Below, piece by piece: positions 8,030 to 17,909 of a stretch of DNA of 43,622 nucleotides (position 1 is its first letter; each line of letters opens with the position of its first letter). Below the pieces are notes generated by a model. The model was given only the letters and a program-made list of their open reading frames with translations. It was not told the origin of the DNA and searched no databases. The stretch comes from an uncultured Candidatus Altimarinota bacterium (GTDB lineage Bacteria > Patescibacteriota > Gracilibacteria > BD1-5 > UBA2023): assembly GCA_938036655.1 (NCBI GenBank), contig CALHQS010000056.1, forward strand, positions 1 through 43,622, written 5' to 3'. The translations under genes and the position numbers were made by a program.

Positions 8030-11000
8030 TTATGATTTTTTTCTTGTTTTTGAAAGAGTAAATTCGGTAAGCTGAGAATTCCATTTTTCACGATGAGAAA
8101 GCCATAAATCCCATTCTGCATCGCCAATATAGAGATTTGGAAGCATTTCACTTTGCTCGCTTTCTCGAATATGTGTTGCCATCAGCATTCCTTTGCGCGC
8201 GATATTATACGCACCATTTGCATCGCCTGATGTTGGTAATTTTTCGGTATGTGGAGTGAGTTCGTTCTCGATATTTCGCAAAAATACACGAGAATCAAAG
8301 TGTTCACCTTCTTCATTTTCGACAGGAGAAAGGAGGAAATCATCCGAAATCTCGTCCAGTCATGTATTACGAATTTGCTGAATCATTTCGATGGCAAAGC
8401 GCAATTTTTCCCAACTTTTTGGCTCGATTCATTCGTCAATTTGCGATAAAATGGAACGATTAAAATCGAAATTTTCTAATGTGTCACGCAATAGGGAATT
8501 GACATCAATCTGTTTTGTTTGCCATTTCCCACTGCCTTGATCGCGTTCGTGATGGTATCGTTCAATGCTTTTCCTGTTAATCTGCGAATGTAATTCCCAA
8601 TTTTTTCCAGTATTTTTGTCAGTATATTGGAAAATGAAATCCCCATTTTCATAAATAATATCTGAAAAATTTTCCAAAATTCCATTTTTGATATTGTCAG
8701 CTCACTTTTTGAGATAAATACTTTTTCGCCAACCAGTCACCGGATCAGTTTGGGAAGTATAATTTGCGCGTGTGTACAGAATAATTCCCACCTGCTTTCG
8801 GGCCTCGATATCGCCATAATTATCAACTTTTGGCGTGAGTTGATATGCATTATTAACACTTCATGGAGTATTTTGTTGAGCGTCTTTGAGAACAACAAAA
8901 TTTAATTTTTTCGCGAGTGCCAATTCGAATTTTTGATAAATTGATTTTTCAATTTTCTGGCGTGATCGCTTAAATCCCGTATTGAGATCTTCCATGACGA
9001 TAATTGCATTGTGCTTGATAGCAAGATCAATAATTTTTTTCACCGCATGAGAAATATATCATTCTTTGAGTTCTTTGATTTTTCCAATTGTTTGCCAATT
9101 TTTTCGCGCTTCGTCACGATTCTTGGCTACTTCACTCAATTTTTCCGCATAATTAGTGCCGTTGATACTATTCAAGCTTCATTGTTCCAAAATATTTCCA
9201 GCACTGTCGGTGAGGGAATAGTAGAGCAAATGTTTTTCTCCGCGATCAATTCCCAGAAATTTGATGTCAGGATTGTTCGCGATAAGTTCTCGAACTTGCT
9301 GGTCAATGTTGGTATTTTTCATGCAAAAATTGAGTGTCACTGGCACATGAAATAAGAATTTTTCCCGAGTAAATCGCAGTTTATCAATAATTTTTTCACC
9401 TTTTTTGTTGAGAATTTCCTTTCCATTTTCATCGACCTTAAATGTTGGTTCGTATGCGTTTCGATAAAAAATTTCTGCTTCGCCGTTGAGTTTTACACGA
9501 TTCGGTACATTCTCAAAAATATTTTTCCAATAGAGCGTATGGAGATTTTTATGACTCTTTCCAGGTTTTTGATTGTAGTCTTGATTTTTGATTTGAAATA
9601 AGAAAATTTTTCACTCTCGCTCAAGTTCCATCAATTTTTCTTCATTGATTGGTGTAAAATTAATTGTGTATGCCTGTACTTGAGCATCTGCATAAAATTG
9701 ACTGATATCCTCATATTCATCTGCATTTTTGAACTGAAAGCTAAAAACCTTCCAGCTTTCATGTTGTTCAATTCGTTGTTTGTAAAAATTAATGATTGTC
9801 TGTAATGCGTTTTTAGAAAATTGATCTCATTTTTTGAAACTCCCCTTGCTATAGATTTCTAAAATTTTGTCTGGAATGCCAGACTCGCTTTTATATTTTT
9901 CTGAGAAAAAAACATGCGGGAAGTCTCTAGATGGATTTGAAATTTGTTTGTATTCCATTTTTTTCCAACCATTTTGCGTTGTATTTTCATAAAGTGGATT
10001 CTTGGTTTTTATCTTTCCAGATCCGATTTCTTTTTTGAAAACATGATTATTCCCACGTGACATAATTGCAAGAAATTCCTCATCTTTATCATTTTTGAGT
10101 AGAATACATGAATTATCTGCTTCTTTATTGATGTCCCATCCGCTCGCTAATGTACTATTCTCAAAATTTAGCTTTATTTTGTCGGGGCTTTCGAGTTTTT
10201 TGGTGACAAAATTTCGAATTGCATCATAAAATTCAAAAATTTGATAATCTTCCAAGATTTCGTGTAATTTGTTATAAAAGTCAGTATCAATGCCTGCTTT
10301 TTCAATTTTTTTCGCCAAAAAATATTTGAGCATAATGGCTGGAATACGACTTGCATCGCCATATTTTTTGAGAATTTCCTTGTGTTTGGTATTGGTAATT
10401 GAAAAATTTTCCAAAATTTCTCGCAATTCTCATTCATAATTTTTCGTATTTTCAATAGATTTTTCAACTTCGCGAATCAAAATTTCTAAAAAAATCGTGT
10501 CACTCGAATCATTGAAGAGATTTTTTGTTTCGGTTTCGTCCTCCAGATCTTTGAAAATTTCGTGAGGATTCAGCGTTTTTAGGGCTTCCAGAATATCCGC
10601 AAGGGAAGTATATTCCGTTGCTTCAATTCGTCATTCTGATGAGATTTTCCAGATTTTTTTCTGTGCAAGAATTTCTGCAAAAGCAAACCAATTTGAGAGA
10701 AATTTTGCCGAAAGTGTGTTGATGGCAATTTTTGAGAGATAAATTTCTTGCAGATTTTCGTGATTTCTGAGCGATTCAAATAACGTTTTGATTTCCTCGT
10801 TTTTCGCATTACATTCAGAAAAATATTCATTGTTTAATAGATTTTTGAGGCTTTCCACATTTTCAATCTGGAAAATTTCAAATCATTTTCCGTGAAGTGA
10901 GCCAATTTGTTTGTACAAAATTTTAAAAAGTGGCAATTTTTCGTGAAAATTCTGATTGTAGAGATTGATAAGCTCATTGTAGTGGCCGATAAGCTGATTG

Positions 11001-11806
11001 TATTCATCAATGCCAACCTGCGAGAGTGCGCGATTGAAAAAATTAATTTCAAAAATATCCTCTGTAATCGGTGTAATATCCACCATTTTTCCAGTTTTTT
11101 TGTCACGAATTTGGCGGCTTTTTGCAGAAAGTTGGTCGTTCATCGCGAGATATTTTTCTTCGTATTTTTTGAAAATTTCTCGATTGGAAGCAAATTTTGG
11201 AAGATTTTCATGAACAATTCGTGTCGCAATGGCGGTTGATTTTTCCTCTTTTGTTGTGTAATAATTTTCACGATTTTGATTAAATCCTACAAAATATGTG
11301 AAAAATCCCTCAAATTCATCGATGAATTTTTCTTTTTCAGGAAAAATATTTTTGAGAATTGTTAAAATTCCAGCTTCGGTCAAAATTTCATATCCAGATT
11401 TTTTGAGAATCTCCTTTTTTGAATCGGTATTAATTTGAGATTTCCAATTTTTTGCCGTTTTTTCGTAGAGTGTTCCGATTTGTTCGCGTAATTTTTTCTC
11501 AATACTTTCCATTTCTTTTTCCCATTTTTTCTTTTCTGGAGCTGAAAAATTTGAGTTTTTCGTTTTCAAATGTTCAAAATACGATGTCCAATCGATTTGA
11601 GACTGTTCCAGGCTTTCCGCAATAAATTGATTATGTAATTCATCGAAAAGGGGTTTTAACTCCTTGTATGCTACTTGTTTTGCTCTGTCATTCACTAAAA
11701 TATTTTGTTTTTCTAGATTTTCTCGTGTGATTTTGCTTGGCACGATTTCAAATCTGAGTGTTTTGGAGAGTGCGTATTGCGCTGTTAGGTCTGACCAATT
11801 CTTCAT
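8030..11806 (-). CDS. cas12a: CRISPR effector nuclease Cas12a (Cpf1)
   Basis: A 1258-aa frame with at least eleven TGA codons read as Gly (8360, 8429, 8702, 8861, 9059, 9179, 9611, 9827, 10430, 10631, 10883). Cas12a processes its own crRNA and cuts both strands of T-rich-PAM DNA with one RuvC site. The N-terminus ALSKTLRFEIVPS is the conserved Cas12a start. RuvC-I Asp854 is in FLGIDRGEKHLLYYSL, RuvC-II Glu939 in IIVMEDLNTGFKRSR and RuvC-III Asp1195 in TSGDANGAYNIARKG, spaced as in characterised Cas12a proteins, so the nuclease looks active. Length is normal for the family. It is first in the cas operon behind its own promoter. Under the standard code it splits into a dozen pieces, and only the first 307 residues are free of TGA. 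Confidence 0.97.
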
Positions 11807-11834
11807 AAAATTTTATTAAGAAATAAGCAAGGTT

Positions 11835-11862
11835 ATTATATATTTTTCGTAACTTTTTTCAA
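11835..11862 (-). promoter_or_regulatory. probable promoter of the cas12a-cas4-cas1-cas2 operon
   Basis: On the minus strand TTGAAA (11857-11862) and TATAAT (11835-11840) are separated by 16 bases. The Cas12a start codon lies about 28 bases downstream in an A/T leader without a Shine-Dalgarno. Confidence 0.7.
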
Positions 11863-11869
11863 TCTTTTC

Positions 11870-11901
11870 AAAAAATAAAATCCTCAAATTGAGAATTTTA
11901 T
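11870..11901 (-). terminator. terminator after the adenylate cyclase gene
   Basis: AAAATTCTC and GAGGATTTT (one mismatch) form a hairpin overlapping the stop codon, followed leftward by TATTTTTT. It separates the cyclase from the cas operon. Confidence 0.75.
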
Positions 11902-14126
11902 TTGTGTGTCATTCGATAAATCCCATGATCAAGCATCATTTCGCCTTTTATGAGCTCAGCACAACGCTTCATCATAATCATTGCAGGCGGATCTTCTGTG
12001 GCAAATCGCTCAAATATATGTCCAGCCGCCAAGTATTGCCCTTCACGATAAAGCCTGAGCGCCGCTTCATAATTCGTGTATTTCGCCATATTGATTGAAT
12101 CTCATCGCAGTCACAAAACTTCAAAAATGCGCACGCCCTCATTTTTTCCTTTTACAGAAATGTAATCAAGTTCACGAATCAAAAATTCATCGCCAATCAA
12201 AATTCGTGTTGTCGCTGCAATAATCACATTCACGCCGTACTCTTTGCCCATTCATTCCAGTCGGGAAGCGAGATTCACGGTATCGCCCAGCACCGTATAG
12301 TTAAAGCGTTTTTCTGAACCAATATTTCCTACCATCACTTCGCCCGTCGCGATTCCCACACGAAAATCGATTGGATCGAGATTTTGTTCTTTCAAATGAT
12401 TATTAAAATCATCGAGCGCGCGTCGCATATGAACCGCAGTTCGGCACGCATTGATAGCGTGAAATGGATCATCCGCTGGCGCTCCAAAAAATCACATCAC
12501 CGCATCACCAATATATTTATCAAGCGTTCCTTGATGCTCAATCAAAATATCCGTCATTCGCGACAAATAATCTGTCATCAGAATGAATAGATTTTTGGTG
12601 TCCATTTTTTCTGAAATACTCGTAAACCCAGCAATATCAGAAAATAAAATCGAAAGCTCCTTTTTTTCGCCACCAAGCGTCGCTGCAATTTTGTTCGTAT
12701 CAATCATTTCTACCACACTTGGGCTGATGTATCGCGAAAATGCGTTCAGAATCTGCCTTTTTCCCTTATCAACGATAAAAAATTTGTAAATATACACGAT
12801 CGGGTAGGTGATGATTCCGCCACTCAACAAAAATGGAAAAATATCAAAAACCACGCGCCATTCGCCGTACGAGTATCGTGCCACAAAAATTGTCAAAATA
12901 ATCGCAAAAACTGCCACAATCGGCGAAATAAATTTTGGCAAGAAAAAGTATAATAATACTGCCAAAATCGTTACCACAATCGACAAAATATATGTCGTGG
13001 TGCTTCCGAGTTCACTTAAAAGTTTATTTTGGAGGATTCCATCCAAGAAAAAAGCATGGGTGTATACTCCTGGGATTTTGTGGCCAGTTGATGGGGAAAT
13101 GACGGTATCGTGAATGAGTGTTCCACTTTCACCAACGAGCACATATGCACCTGAAAAACCTTCTTGCAAAGCTCTCCATTCGTGAATATATTCGTTTGGA
13201 TCTTCTTGGAATTTTTTATAAATATCCAAAATTTTTGCGAGCGATATCGTGCGATACGGATGTTCTGCTGCGTTGGATTCTTGGCGGTTTTCGAGAAAAT
13301 ATGGTTGTGGAAGTTTGGGAATTGTATTTTCTGATGTTCCTCCATTTGAACTTTGTTGTGACTTAATCACCATGTTAACGAGTTTTTTTACAAGTTCATT
13401 TTCTTCACTAAGGAGCATGGCAATCGGCAATGTGTACACAAAAGAATCGCGCGTTGTCAGGTTAATGTTTCCTGTTCCGAATTTTATTTGTGTTTGCATT
13501 GGACCATATGCTGTGATAGGGTAGGCGAGATCGCGATTTTCCATTACGGCCACACTTCGCGTATTTCCACCATCAATAAGTCCCCAACGAATTTTGCTGT
13601 ACACACCGCGCGGCGTAAACGGACAAGTCAAATTTTCTATATCACCATCTCCTGAACAATCATTAAGCGTATATTCTCAGAGTGAATTATTTGTTTTTTT
13701 GGGCTTGAGCGTTGCAATGGTTGTATTTTCAAAATCTAGCATTGACTCAGCGAATTCTTTTTCATATTTATCCGCATTTTGAAAAACAATATCGAATCCA
13801 ACCGCTTTGGCGCCCGCTGCTTTGAGAAATTTCATTAAGCGCGTATATTCGTCCTTTCCGATCGTTAGCATCGAATATTCACTCTGAGAATTGAGATTGT
13901 TGAGCGTCGCTTCGTCAATCTCCACAATCACAATATTATCAGACGGAGCGAGTTGTGGCTTGTATATCAAATCCTGAATTTCCGCGCCCGCCGTCGTGCG
14001 ATAGGTGAAAAAATAATTGATCGGCGCGATAAAATCTCGCCCCAAAAAAGCGTACATTCCAAAGAGAATAGTAAGCGAAATTGCGATAATAAAAAAAATG
14101 TGCTTGATGTTTGCAAAAATTTTCAT
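11898..14126 (-). CDS. CHASE2-domain transmembrane adenylate/guanylate cyclase
   Basis: A 742-aa frame with several TGA codons read as Gly (for example GDAVM-G-FFGAP and SRLE-G-MGKEYG). Residues about 8-28 are a membrane helix, then an extracellular CHASE2 sensor region (IVIVEIDEATLNNL, GFDIVFQNADKY) to about 370. Three membrane helices follow at roughly 378-396, 400-417 and 427-450. The C-terminal class III cyclase domain starts near 490: metal-binding SILFSDIAGFTS, then DKYIGDAVM, and YTVLGDTVNLASRLE with Asn and Arg of the catalytic centre. The Lys in DKYIGD and Asp in LGDTVN fit ATP rather than GTP as substrate, making cAMP. A C-terminal tail of about 60 residues resembles a tetratricopeptide unit (YEAALRLYREGQYLAAGHIF). 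No cAMP receptor is seen in the window. Confidence 0.92.
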
Positions 14127-14155
14127 ATTATGAGTATATCATATTTTTTTCGTCT

Positions 14156-14485
14156 ATGCAAAAAACAACGATTTTTTCTTCTCTTGGGAAGATGGCTCTT
14201 CGTGGAGCGATTTTTGGACTTTCGGCGCTTGTGATTTTCATTGCTGGAATTTTTACTATCAGTTATGCAGCAGCGCAGAATCCGAGTGGAACTTTTGGCC
14301 AGATTTTGAATAAAATTTTGGCATCAGGGGACTGGCAGAATTCTGACGGAACAGTAAAAAATGCGTCTCAGCTTGGTGGTTTGGATGTGAGCAAATATCA
14401 GAAAATTTCTGGTTCTAATCAGCGCTGTCCAACTAACAAATGTATGATTGGATTCGATAATGCTGGCAATTTGCTCTGCGAATAG
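14156..14485 (+). CDS. secreted or membrane-anchored protein of unknown function
   Basis: A 109-aa protein with a basic start (MQKTTIFSSLGKMALRG), a hydrophobic segment at about 18-40 ending SYAAAQ, so a signal peptide or N-terminal anchor, then a short extracellular part (PSGTFGQILNKIL, DGTVKNASQLGGLDVSKY) with two cysteines near the end (RCPTNKCMIGFDNAGNLLC). The short DGTVKNASQLGG-type segment is common in surface and fibre proteins. The start at 14156 is preferred to upstream 14111 because it yields a clean signal sequence. It is divergent from the cyclase gene and convergent with the next unit; a shared terminator follows at about 14583. There is no in-frame TGA. Confidence 0.65.
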   Translation: MQKTTIFSSLGKMALRGAIFGLSALVIFIAGIFTISYAAAQNPSGTFGQILNKILASGDWQNSDGTVKNASQLGGLDVSKYQKISGSNQRCPTNKCMIGFDNAGNLLCE

Positions 14486-14547
14486 ATTATTGCTAAAAAT
14501 TGCATTAAGAAAAATTTTTCCAGAAAACATCGATTTTAAAGTAAAAA

Positions 14548-14569
14548 TTATTGCAAGTATTAGCAATAA
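14548..14569. repeat. TTATTGC...GCAATAA inverted repeat
   Basis: TTATTGC (14548-14554) and GCAATAA (14563-14569) enclose 8 bases between two convergent genes. A further TTATTGC lies at 14487-14493. The same pair of half-sites recurs in the intergenic copies at 23516-23597 and 37413-37495. Confidence 0.6.
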
Positions 14570-14582
14570 TAATTTTGACGAC

Positions 14583-14610
14583 AAAAAATCCTCATTTTTG
14601 AGGATTTTAT
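14583..14610. terminator. bidirectional terminator between convergent genes
   Basis: AAAATCCTC and GAGGATTTT form a perfect stem flanked by A- and T-runs. It lies at the 3' ends of the genes at 14156-14485 (plus) and 14607-16814 (minus). Confidence 0.8.
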
Positions 14611-16814
14611 TCTGCGAAATTTTCGAGAGTAGGAGGGGGATTCATTCGAAGTACTGGATTGTATTCAACGATGATTTTATTTGGATTATTTTCTTGCCCA
14701 ACGGCCTTGTGCGAAGTTGGATCGTCCCATTTAAATTCTTTTCGAATATTTGAAAAACACTCAGTCTGACCACTACAGAGATTTTCTGCCATGATAGAAC
14801 CCTTGATGTAGAGTTGATTTTTTTTGTTGGTATCGCCCAGAATTGATTTTTCTGCAATCAGGGAAGTATTCAGATTCGTAACACTTCCTTTAATGATAAT
14901 ATTTCCGCCGACGCCATCTTTTTCAAGTGCGATAATCGCGATCGGATCAGAAGTGTTATTGATATTTTGATCGATTGTGATATCACCGCCAATCGCTATA
15001 TATGTGCGTTTTTGAGGTGAAAGGTGACTGGAAATTTGTACATTTCTTTCAAAAACTTCATAATTTTTGTTTGAAAAATCAGAAATATTTCGCCCAAGGT
15101 ATGCAATATTTTTGCGAATGAGATTCAGAAGATCGTTACGTCCTGTGCGGAAATGGATCGTATTTTCGCTCGAATTTTCTGTTGTAGAATTATGAATTCC
15201 GCCCGTAATTTCGAGATCTTTTGGATTGATTTTTTCGATTGAAAAATTTTTCGAAAACGCTTCATAAATCACTTTTTCTCATGAAATCGTGTATCCGACC
15301 GCAAGACTGAGTGTTGATTCTGTTTTTTGGCTTGTAATCACTGGCTTGAAAATAATTTTTTTGCCTGCCGCGAAATTATACCCAAAAATTGCAAAATTGT
15401 CGCTAATATTTCCGTTACAAAAGACACTTCCGCCATTGAGTGTACCTAACAAATTTTTGTGACACGACATTCCATTTGAGTTGATTTGAAGCCTTGAAAT
15501 CTGTGGATTGGTCGTGATTTTTCCAATAATTTGCGCTGATGATATGGTGTGTGTGCCAATTTTTTTTGTATTGACCTGCAATGGAATATTCATCGTGCTG
15601 TACACTTTTGGCGGTAGTTGCGCCTCAATTTCGTATGGTTTTTCGACAGCAAATGGGCTTTGTGAAATTTTTGAAAAAATATCTTCGTCGTTGTACGAAA
15701 GTTTTGTGAGTACGAAAGAATTTTCGTTATTTGTCGGTGCAATTGGCTTAAAAGTGAATTTGTAAACATTGCTCAAACTCATCACTCCGCTCAATTTTTC
15801 TCCCGAATTATTCCAAAGAATTGCTGGCCGAACTTCCTTGATTCCGTTTTGGCTCGTAAAATTCACCTGTCGTGTGTCAACTTGCATTGTTTTGAGTGTA
15901 TTTTTAAATTCTGCTTTGAGATTTTTTCCAGAAATAACATTTCCATATTGGTCGCGAAGCAAAAATTCTGCATTTACCGTGTTTCCTGGGAAAATTTTTT
16001 CAGGCGAATAGGTGAGTTGACTTCACTTTCGAGTATTTCCGTCCACACAATGATTGGTTTGACAATATTTTTTCGCAAAGAATTCAATATTGAGTACATC
16101 TTTTGCGATTTCTCCAGGATTGACAGTGATATTTTCGGCTTTTATTGTTTTTTCTGTCGTGTTATTTGAATTTTTTACGAGCAAATGAAAACTATATTTT
16201 CCCGCAAGCGAAAGATCAATTTTTGAGAATTTTTGGTTTTTTGCCACAATAGTTTGAATGGGAACATTTTGAAAAATTACTTGCAATTCGTAGAGTTTCT
16301 GTGCTTCCGGATTTTCGATTTTAAGCTCGGCTTCATGATTGGCAACGAGATTTTCAAGTCCCGCCAAATGTGTAGAAGAATTTTTCACAACAATATTTTC
16401 CAAACCCATTTTTCCCATTCCAGAAGTGACTTCTCAGCGAACTTGACGAGAATTTTTATTGATTACCATCGTGATTTTCACATTTCCAATGAGCGCATTT
16501 GTCGCAGGAAAATTGACAAAATGACATTCACCATTCGCTTGGCAAGTTTTGGTTCAAGCCCCAGAAAAAGTGACAAAACCGACACCTTTCATATAAAAAC
16601 TTCCCGAAACTTCTCATTTTTTGAGATTGATCGAAACATTTTTGAGATTATTTTTTTGCAGAATGCTCGCAGGAATTGAAAAATTCAGGTTTGCGTTGTC
16701 GCCTGTAAGCTCCACGATTTCATCCACATTTTGTGCATGAGCGCTTGGCACTATAAAAAAACCTATCACAAGAATTTGAGCCAAAAACGCGATGAGAAAA
16801 CGAAAAATTTTCAT
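14607..16814 (-). CDS. large secreted surface protein (735 aa) of unknown function
   Basis: One frame of 735 residues once TGA is read as Gly (for example at 15279, 16023, 16429, 16557 and 16614). Residues 1-27 are a signal peptide ending PSAHAQ. The rest is mainly beta-rich with Ig-like character (FPATNALIGNVKITMVIN, YSPEKIFPGNTVNAEFLLRD). The C-terminal ~150 residues resemble a right-handed repeat fold: GGDITIDQNINN, GGNIIIKGSVTNL, NQLYIKGSIMAENLC, then IIVEYNPVLRMNPPP. This C-terminal module matches in order that of the protein at 34149-37236. It starts 1 base after the stop of the C-X11-C repeat protein, so the two form an operon. It is probably part of the cell envelope, perhaps an S-layer or adhesin-like component. 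Function is not known. Confidence 0.75.
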
Positions 16815-16815
16815 A

Positions 16816-17778
16816 TTAAGGAAGAGAAATTTTTTGACAAATAACAATATTTTCTTGGTTTTTGAGATTTTTACAAAGTTCGGTATTTTTGGTTTTTTGC
16901 ACTTTTGAAAGCACGATAATATCATTACAACGATTTTTGATATTTTCCGATGAAATCGTTTGGCACATTTCAAGATTTTCCTGTTCGGTGGCGAGGTTGA
17001 AAGTCGCATTATCGCGTTGAATCACGGTTCGCGTGAAACATTGCATTTTTTTATCAGCATCAGAAATACGTTCACAGAGCCGCGGAAGATTTTCTTTTTC
17101 GGCAAGAATTTCTATGATTTCGTCCTGACATTTTTGTACCAATTTTTTTTCTGGAAAATATCCACAATTCGCGATATTTTGCGATTTTATCGCTTCCAAA
17201 TATTGTTGTTCGTATGTATAATTTTTTATCAAGCTCTGACACTGTGTTAAAAAACTTTTTTCGAGTGTCGCGCAAGTCGCTGGGGAAGCGGAATTATTCG
17301 CGATAATTTCCCCAAAAATTATTCCGTCGATATTTTCGCGACATCGTTCAGAAATCGTTTCATCAGAAATAATTTTACAAAGATTTTTGTTTTTTGTTTC
17401 CTTCGCAGTTTTTTCGTACATCAGATTTTTGCATTCAATCGCGCGATTCTCGTCAGAAATCTCGCTACAATCGCTATTTTCCGTATTTTCCAAAATTTTT
17501 GCAATACGCACATAATCGTTACATTCCGATTTTTTCGCCTCATTTTTGATGGCGTCACAACTCTGCGCATCGCGATAATAGAGCGCCTGATTATATTTTT
17601 CGGCGTCATTTTCGCTTGAATTTTTGTGCACTGTAAAATTATTTTTGATTTTTGATTCAATTGTTTGCAAAAAATTTTGATCAGTATTTTCCTGAGAAAA
17701 ACTTTTGTAAAGCCAAAAACCACCAAAAATAATGGCAAAAATGGCAATGGCACTGATGAGAAGTTTCGCAGTTTTCAT
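16816..17778 (-). CDS. membrane-anchored protein with eight C-X11-C repeats
   Basis: A 320-aa protein. A single N-terminal membrane helix (residues about 7-25, LLISAIAIFAIIFGGFWLY) anchors an extracytoplasmic domain. That domain contains eight units of the form Cys, 11 residues (10 in one), Cys, such as CDAIKNEAKKSEC, CSEISDENRAIEC, CKIISDETISERC and CERISDADKKMQC, spaced at roughly 30-45 residues. Each unit looks like a helical hairpin closed by a disulfide. I do not recognise a named family. The pattern reappears in the protein at 26434-27138. It is the first gene of a two-gene unit with the secreted protein at 14607-16814. There is no in-frame TGA. Confidence 0.75.
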   Translation of the reverse strand: MKTAKLLISAIAIFAIIFGGFWLYKSFSQENTDQNFLQTIESKIKNNFTVHKNSSENDAEKYNQALYYRDAQSCDAIKNEAKKSECNDYVRIAKILENTENSDCSEISDENRAIECKNLMYEKTAKETKNKNLCKIISDETISERCRENIDGIIFGEIIANNSASPATCATLEKSFLTQCQSLIKNYTYEQQYLEAIKSQNIANCGYFPEKKLVQKCQDEIIEILAEKENLPRLCERISDADKKMQCFTRTVIQRDNATFNLATEQENLEMCQTISSENIKNRCNDIIVLSKVQKTKNTELCKNLKNQENIVICQKISLP

Positions 17779-17792
17779 AATTTAATAATTTT

Positions 17793-17821
17793 ATTGTACA
17801 GAATTTCTCATTTTTTCGCAA
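17793..17821 (-). promoter_or_regulatory. probable promoter of the C-X11-C protein operon
   Basis: On the minus strand TTGCGA (17816-17821) and TACAAT (17793-17798) are separated by 17 bases, 15 bases before the start codon at 17778. Confidence 0.6.
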
Positions 17822-17878
17822 CAAATCGGCATTGTTTTTGATTTTTTTCGATTGACATTTTTAAAAATTATTTCACAA

Positions 17879-17909
17879 AAAAATAAAATCCAACTCGGAT
17901 TTTATTTTT
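17879..17909 (-). terminator. terminator of the frr-mfd operon
   Basis: AAAATAAAATCC and GGATTTTATTTTT form a near-perfect stem-loop overlapping the mfd stop codon, ending leftward in a T-run. Confidence 0.85.

Noticed and set aside
8030..11806. Broken cas12a (multiple stops)
   Set aside because: All interruptions are TGA; the frame is otherwise intact and the three RuvC residues are present.
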